Shown piece after piece: positions 6,619 through 10,767 of a stretch of DNA of 10,767 bases (position 1 is the first letter of the stretch; every line of letters begins with the position of its first letter). The position numbers and the translations under genes were made by a program. The notes beneath the pieces are model-generated. The model saw only the letters and a list, made by a program, of their open reading frames with translations, was not told the origin of the DNA and ran no database searches. The DNA comes from Candidatus Eiseniibacteriota bacterium (lineage in GTDB: Bacteria; JAFGKV01). The stretch is from positions 1 to 10,767 of the forward strand of contig JALOPK010000085.1 of assembly GCA_025453925.1 (NCBI GenBank). The letters are read 5' to 3'.

Positions 6619-6646
6619 ATGATACCATCTCACCACGATTGGTCAA
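6619..6646 (-). promoter_or_regulatory. Sigma-70-type promoter for secreted-protein copy 1
   Basis: On the minus strand TTGACC (6646-6641) and TATCAT (6624-6619) are separated by 16 bases. Each matches the housekeeping consensus at five of six positions. The predicted transcript would start near 6612 and carry a leader of about 25 bases holding the ribosome binding site at 6600-6595. The promoter sits in the 187-bp gap between the two paralogues, so copy 1 can be transcribed without reading through from copy 2. The organism's promoter consensus is not known, so this remains a prediction. Confidence 0.55.
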
Positions 6647-6774
6647 CAGCTTCTCTTCTGAGCGCAGGGACTCACGTCGAGGAGTCACAACCCGGCACAA
6701 ATGCGGCCTGGCAGGAGTATTCAGGCGCCGGACTGACCGGAGCTCACTCTCCCGGCGGAGGCGAGCTTCGAGTC

Positions 6775-9525
6775 TCACGGGCCGCAGACGATGTCGAACT
6801 CGCCGACCGTGTTGCTTGGCGGCGATTCGATCTGCTGGGCGGTCACCCATGTCACTCGGAAGAAGTAGTTGAGATTGGGGTTTTCCCAGGCGTCATCCAG
6901 GTCTGCAGCATACGAGCTTTGCCAGAACGGCACGGTTCCGACCAGCCGTGTCGGCGAGGGCGAGAAGTATGGAACTGGCGCGCGGAACACATGGTATTCA
7001 GCAACGTTCCCCTGGGGGACTGACCAGGTCAGGGTGAGAATGCCGTTCGCGTTGAGCGATCCTGACAGGAGGAGGGGATCAAGCGGCGCGTCCTGTATGT
7101 TCAGCGGATGGGGGGCGAACACTGTGTCGGGGGCGTTGATCCCGTCATCCACGGAGGCGAGGATGTAGTAGGCGCCAGAAGGAAGGAACGACACGTCCCA
7201 CGTGAACCAGTCGGCGCCGGCGTTCTCGCTGAGGCCCTGGGCCAGGACCATGCGGGCACCCTGCCATGAGCCCTGGAATGCATACAAGTCGATCAGCGCA
7301 TCGTCGTCGGGGTCGCTGTCGTTCCACGTGACGGCGAAGGACGAAGAGCCTGGAACCGGCACTCGAACCCAATCCAGTTCAATGGCCACGCCGGACAGGT
7401 AGACCGGGTCAAGTCGAAGCCTTGAGACATCTCCCGACCAGCCTGAGTATCCGGCCATGTCCACCGAGTAGACATTCCACCCCTCGGAAACGGGGATCGC
7501 GTTGGTCCACGACCACTGGCCATTGGCGTACCAGTTTATCACAGCGTTCAGGTCTCTGTCATCGGGATCGTCCAGGAACATGCAGAACGACAGGATCGGA
7601 TGCGTCGAAGCCTCGATGGGGGATGAAGGGAGCCACAGAAGATATGGATCCGTTCCCTGAGACACACCGTGGAAAACCCCCTGGGTCCAGGTGGTCGAGT
7701 CGGGGTGAAACCCGCCGATAAGATCAACGTCATCGGCCGAACTCATGTCCCAAGGATCACCCAAGACGTCCGTGGCGAAATCGCCGCCCGGTGCGACATG
7801 GTCTGTCTCATCAGGATGTATGAACGCCATGGTCGGCTTCCGATTCAGGATCAGCATGCCGCGGGCATTGTGCGTCACCGCATTACGGCCATCGTAGGCC
7901 ACGCACGAGAGGTAGTAGGTTCCGCTGGCCATACTGCTCATATCCCACTGGTAGGCTCCCTGACCGGAGGCAGCATTCGCCAACGAGACGATCTGGGTCG
8001 AATCGGGACTGGTTGGCGCCGTCTTGTAGTACCAGGTCAGAGCCACTGCATCGTCGGCATCCGCGAGGTTCCAGCGCAGAGTGAAGCTGCTGTCCGCCAA
8101 GTCGTGGGTCATCAGAAAGAGGTGATCGATGCCGAAGAGGCTGTTGGGATGCTCGTTCGGGTCAATGCGGAAGATCGATGAGACAACGCCGTTCCATGGC
8201 TGGCTATTGGGCTCCATGATGAGGGACGACATGTCAGGGATGCGATACTCGTTCCATGCAGGACCGTAGACCGAGCCCGGGCCCGTGGGAGGATGCATCA
8301 CGAAATCATCGGTCGTGTGCCAACTGCTGTATGTCGTATGACGCCACAGCAGCCGCATGACGGTCCACCTGTCAACCCATTGCCGGATGCGCGCGGCACC
8401 GTATCGGCGAGTGTTCACCGGACGCTGAAGTCCGGCGAACACCTCTGAATCGTCGTTCGTGCTGGTGCCCCAGAGCACGCCATTGGAGAACGACGGATTG
8501 GTGATGTTGTACAGGGCCTCGACATCCTCCCAGCCGCTCATGTCCCACGACTCACCCTGCATTTCAAGTGCGAACTCGTCGGGCCCCAACTCGTCGGGGT
8601 CGGTGATGAGCAGGAGGGGGACATCGTTCACCCGTAACGGCCCCGGGGCATAGGAGCGAACCGCGGGATTGATGCCGTCGCTGACCGAAAGGTAGACAAA
8701 ACCGCCGGGATAGGGCAGATGCGCGGTGGACCAGCGGATGGAATCCGGCTGTCCGGTCGCCTGCACGGGCCCCCAGATTTGCGTTCCATCGAACCCGGTG
8801 TTATCCACATCATGGTAGCCCCGGACTGAGGCGCCTGTGTCATCGGACGCGATCCACTTGATCGTCGCCTTCGTCGCTTCGGTGCCGGGATCAGACAAAC
8901 GGATCCAGTCGACCTGAATTGTGCTCCCGGATGCGTAGGTCGGATCGATACGCAACCCGTTGATGAGGTCGCTGGCTCCTGGGCCATCGAGCCATTCCTG
9001 CGAGAGGCTGTCGAGGCGCACCCGGTAGATCGCCCATCCCGGAGCGACAGGGATCGGAGTGGAAAAGTGGAGAGTCGCTCCGGTCGAGCCGGCGGCACCG
9101 CGGTACCAATACACGTACATGGCAGATGAGGCGCTGACGTTCATCCGGATGGACAGGAGACGGTATGTGGCCGGGTCGATGGGATACGTGTGCCCTGTGC
9201 GCCCTATGGTCTGAGCGCTTGCATATCCGTTGTGGAGGAGGTAGAAGTACGGATCCCCCGTGGCCGAGGTGGCCGACAGGATTCCATTGTTTACCGATGG
9301 TGCGCCCATATTGTAGTATAGCGTCCCATCGGAGATCTGGTTGAAATCCCACGGGTCCTCGAGAACATCGCGGGAGTACTCGCGAGTTCCCGGCACTCGC
9401 GGGCTCCCGCCATTCGGGGCGAGGATCGTCAGCTCCGGGGGATCATCGTCCCCTTTGGCGGCCGACACCACTACCAGCGCCCAGGTGGCTACCGCAAAGA
9501 ACGCAAGGAGCGAACGTTCCGTCAT
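6775..9525 (-). CDS. Secreted multidomain protein with three jelly-roll-like/Ig modules and Fn3, copy 2
   Basis: From the ATG at 9525 the product is 916 residues and is a clear paralogue of its downstream neighbour. Over a 69-residue stretch of the first module, 51 residues are identical by hand count. Residues 1-25 form a classic signal peptide (MTER, then a hydrophobic run ending VVVSAAKG). The WD-marked modules are at about 51-212 (EDPWDF), 318-473 (GESWDMSGW) and 582-722 (GDPWDMSSADDVDL), each with a following Ig-like domain. An Fn3 domain lies at about 818-912. The middle module is strongly conserved between copies (RRYG, RQWV, WTVMRLLWRHT, TTDDFVMHP). No enzyme motif or anchor is seen. 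In-frame starts at 9537, 9552 and 9573 are also possible; none has a strong ribosome binding site, and 9525 gives the cleanest signal peptide. The frame stays open back to 10104, but that part overlaps the OPT gene and is not coding. Confidence 0.83.
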   Translation of the reverse strand: MTERSLLAFFAVATWALVVVSAAKGDDDPPELTILAPNGGSPRVPGTREYSRDVLEDPWDFNQISDGTLYYNMGAPSVNNGILSATSATGDPYFYLLHNGYASAQTIGRTGHTYPIDPATYRLLSIRMNVSASSAMYVYWYRGAAGSTGATLHFSTPIPVAPGWAIYRVRLDSLSQEWLDGPGASDLINGLRIDPTYASGSTIQVDWIRLSDPGTEATKATIKWIASDDTGASVRGYHDVDNTGFDGTQIWGPVQATGQPDSIRWSTAHLPYPGGFVYLSVSDGINPAVRSYAPGPLRVNDVPLLLITDPDELGPDEFALEMQGESWDMSGWEDVEALYNITNPSFSNGVLWGTSTNDDSEVFAGLQRPVNTRRYGAARIRQWVDRWTVMRLLWRHTTYSSWHTTDDFVMHPPTGPGSVYGPAWNEYRIPDMSSLIMEPNSQPWNGVVSSIFRIDPNEHPNSLFGIDHLFLMTHDLADSSFTLRWNLADADDAVALTWYYKTAPTSPDSTQIVSLANAASGQGAYQWDMSSMASGTYYLSCVAYDGRNAVTHNARGMLILNRKPTMAFIHPDETDHVAPGGDFATDVLGDPWDMSSADDVDLIGGFHPDSTTWTQGVFHGVSQGTDPYLLWLPSSPIEASTHPILSFCMFLDDPDDRDLNAVINWYANGQWSWTNAIPVSEGWNVYSVDMAGYSGWSGDVSRLRLDPVYLSGVAIELDWVRVPVPGSSSFAVTWNDSDPDDDALIDLYAFQGSWQGARMVLAQGLSENAGADWFTWDVSFLPSGAYYILASVDDGINAPDTVFAPHPLNIQDAPLDPLLLSGSLNANGILTLTWSVPQGNVAEYHVFRAPVPYFSPSPTRLVGTVPFWQSSYAADLDDAWENPNLNYFFRVTWVTAQQIESPPSNTVGEFDIVCGP

Positions 9526-9642
9526 GTGCCCACTCATAAGTGAACCAGCCATCTTGCCATGAGACTTCACCATCGAACACTGCACGCGCCGCAAGCTCGC
9601 CGGCTGCGAGCTAATCTCCGTACATGTCGACAAGTGATGCAA

Positions 9643-9674
9643 GTTCCGGGCCGCCGGTAGCCGCGGCCCGGAAC
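9643..9674 (-). terminator. Strong hairpin after the OPT transporter gene, possible terminator
   Basis: A perfect 12-bp stem, GTTCCGGGCCGC pairing with GCGGCCCGGAAC, encloses an 8-base loop. It starts 18 bases after the OPT stop codon on the minus strand and lies before the secreted-protein copy 2 start. No run of T follows on the minus strand (it reads TTGCATCACTTG), so it may be a hairpin terminator without a U-tract, a transcript-stabilising 3' end, or both. The position argues against a continuous OPT-secreted protein operon. Confidence 0.55.
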
Positions 9675-9692
9675 ATCGAGGCAATCTCACAC

Positions 9693-10767
9693 TCAGGAGG
9701 CGTCGGGACGTGGCGGACGCAGCGTCACCACTGCGTAGCCCGCGAGTAGAAGTACGAAGAGCCCGAGGGAGAGCGGTGCGCCGCCGCTGAGATCCGGGAG
9801 CAGGCCTGGCTTCAGACACATCGGTATGGCAAGGAGGATGCCCATCACCGCCTCTCCGGCGATGAGACCAGAGCCAAACAACACGCCGGAATCGTGGGCA
9901 GCGCCCACTGAGGTCCTCTTGCGGTGCGTGAAGTATAGCAGGATCCCTCCCAGCAGTATCGGCACATCCAGCGATACCGGAAGGTAAATGCCCACGGCCA
10001 CGGGCATGATGTGGGCGCGGAATCGCACGCCCGATCGCGCTAGAATCCAGTTGATCACCAGCAGTCCGATGCCGATGCCGATGCCGATTCCCACCATCCC
10101 CCATGGAAGGCCGGCGTCACCGAAGAACCCGCTCACGAGACTGGCGAAGAGGACCGCCTGGGGCGCCCGAAGCGCGCCTGGTGCGTCCGTACCTATCCCG
10201 TATGCGTGATGCAAGAGTGACAACGCCGGGGCAAGGAAGAAGGCCGGCACGATTACGCCCACAATCTCCATCCATTGCTGCTTGGCCGGAGTTGCCCTCA
10301 CGAGCAGGCCGGTCTTGAGGTCCTGCGCGATGTCTCCCGCGGTGCACGTGGCACAGCACACAACGCCCGCCACGGAAAGACTGGCGAGAATCGCCGACTG
10401 CCCCCGAATGCCCAGCGCCATGAGGATACCGGACGCCACCAGCAGACCGCAGATTGTCATCCCGGACACCGGTGAATTGGACGAGCCCACCAGCCCGGCG
10501 ATGTACGTGGCGACGGCGACGAACAGGAATGCCACCACTACCATGACCACGGTCATGAGAACGGCAAGCTCCGGCCTTCCCAGCACGGAGTCGTAGAACG
10601 CGAGTGTCCCGAGCGTGGCAAGCAGAAAGATCGTCGCAAGGGCCGGCAGCGGCATGTTCCGCTCCGTACGAGGGATGGCGGCGTGGCCCTCAGGCCCCTG
10701 GCCCGAACGTCGCAGCCCCAGAATCCCCGCTGCGATTCCCCGCCTCACGCTCCAGATGGAGCTGATG
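9693..10767 (-). CDS. OPT-family oligopeptide/metal-chelate transporter, C-terminal part
   Basis: This is a polytopic membrane protein of the OPT superfamily, whose members move oligopeptides or metal chelates into the cell by proton symport. Diagnostic segments are the NSPVSGMTICG loop, the CCATCTAGDIAQDLKTG motif followed by LVRATPAKQQWMEI, LRAPQA, FRAHIMPVAVGIYLPVS, LDVPILLGG and SGLIAGEAVMGI. About eight or nine hydrophobic segments are visible. Full-length bacterial OPT proteins have roughly 600-700 residues. The frame here continues open to the window's right edge (a GTG at 10748 is internal, preceded in frame by more codons), and RTERNMP corresponds to the mid-protein linker. The N-terminal half therefore lies outside the window. 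The substrate cannot be told from this part. A hairpin follows the stop. Confidence 0.9.
   Translation of the reverse strand, partial: ISSIWSVRRGIAAGILGLRRSGQGPEGHAAIPRTERNMPLPALATIFLLATLGTLAFYDSVLGRPELAVLMTVVMVVVAFLFVAVATYIAGLVGSSNSPVSGMTICGLLVASGILMALGIRGQSAILASLSVAGVVCCATCTAGDIAQDLKTGLLVRATPAKQQWMEIVGVIVPAFFLAPALSLLHHAYGIGTDAPGALRAPQAVLFASLVSGFFGDAGLPWGMVGIGIGIGIGLLVINWILARSGVRFRAHIMPVAVGIYLPVSLDVPILLGGILLYFTHRKRTSVGAAHDSGVLFGSGLIAGEAVMGILLAIPMCLKPGLLPDLSGGAPLSLGLFVLLLAGYAVVTLRPPRPDAS
10065..10088 (-). repeat. Hexanucleotide tandem repeat encoding Gly-Ile repeats in the OPT gene
   Basis: The hexamer GCCGAT occurs three times in a row (10071-10088), preceded by a near-copy TCCGAT at 10065. 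On the coding strand it gives alternating Ile and Gly (VGIGIGIGIG) within a membrane helix. Copy-number slippage would stay in frame. Confidence 0.7.

Larger units (their letters stand above)
3771..9525 (-). repeat. Tandem gene duplication (two paralogous secreted-protein genes)
   Basis: The two genes are head-to-tail with identical domain order and near-identical length. They align without large gaps from just after the signal peptide to the end of Fn3. The signal peptides, 5' leaders and last residues differ: copy 1 carries an extra short hydrophilic tail. This indicates an old tandem duplication followed by divergence, not a recent copy or assembly artefact. Confidence 0.85.

Noticed and set aside
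9526-10104. Extension of the secreted-protein copy 2 frame upstream to 10104
   Set aside because: This part overlaps the OPT transporter gene in another frame, shows no family resemblance, and would place the signal peptide in the middle of the protein.

Overview
This is a GC-rich bacterial chromosomal segment. Apart from a patch of transposon debris at the left end, every gene reads leftward (minus strand). The long secreted Ig/Fn3-type proteins and the OPT-type permease suggest an uncultured soil, sediment or water bacterium, possibly from the FCB group (Eisenbacteria- or Gemmatimonadota-like). That placement is a weak inference; no rRNA or other phylogenetic marker lies in the window.

Positions 1-1153 are a junkyard. 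It holds the C-terminal end of an IS1380-family transposase (minus strand), the N-terminal piece of an IS481-family transposase with a one-base frameshift (plus strand), and an IS200/IS605-family TnpA piece (plus strand). The TnpA piece is joined directly to a DUF2141 gene that has lost its beginning. Open reading frames through this region are chimeras of these fragments, not single genes.

Positions 1143-3660 form a compact three-gene unit on the minus strand, transcribed in this order: a Cupin_5 (DUF985) protein, a divergent tRNA-guanine transglycosylase (TGT) homologue, and a 16S rRNA m7G1405 methyltransferase homologue of the RmtB/ArmA/FmrO type. Gaps are 10 and 21 bp, and the TGT ribosome binding site overlaps the cupin stop codon, so coupled expression is likely. 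The methyltransferase resembles enzymes that give high-level resistance to 4,6-disubstituted deoxystreptamine aminoglycosides. The TGT keeps its catalytic aspartates and zinc ligands but has a changed base-recognition loop. This cluster is the best candidate for an undescribed system in the window.

Positions 3771-9525 hold two tandem paralogous genes for secreted proteins of about 920-940 residues. Each has a signal peptide, three copies of a jelly-roll-like module marked by a 'WDM/WDF' start and an 'R-x-D-P ... lDW' end, Ig-like spacers, and one C-terminal Fn3 domain. The downstream copy has its own recognisable promoter, which also corrects its start codon.

Positions 9693-10767 hold the C-terminal part of an OPT-family membrane transporter that runs off the right edge. 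A 12-bp perfect-stem hairpin separates it from the secreted-protein pair. No stretch longer than 300 bases lacks a gene or gene remnant. I saw no tRNA, rRNA, CRISPR array or riboswitch.
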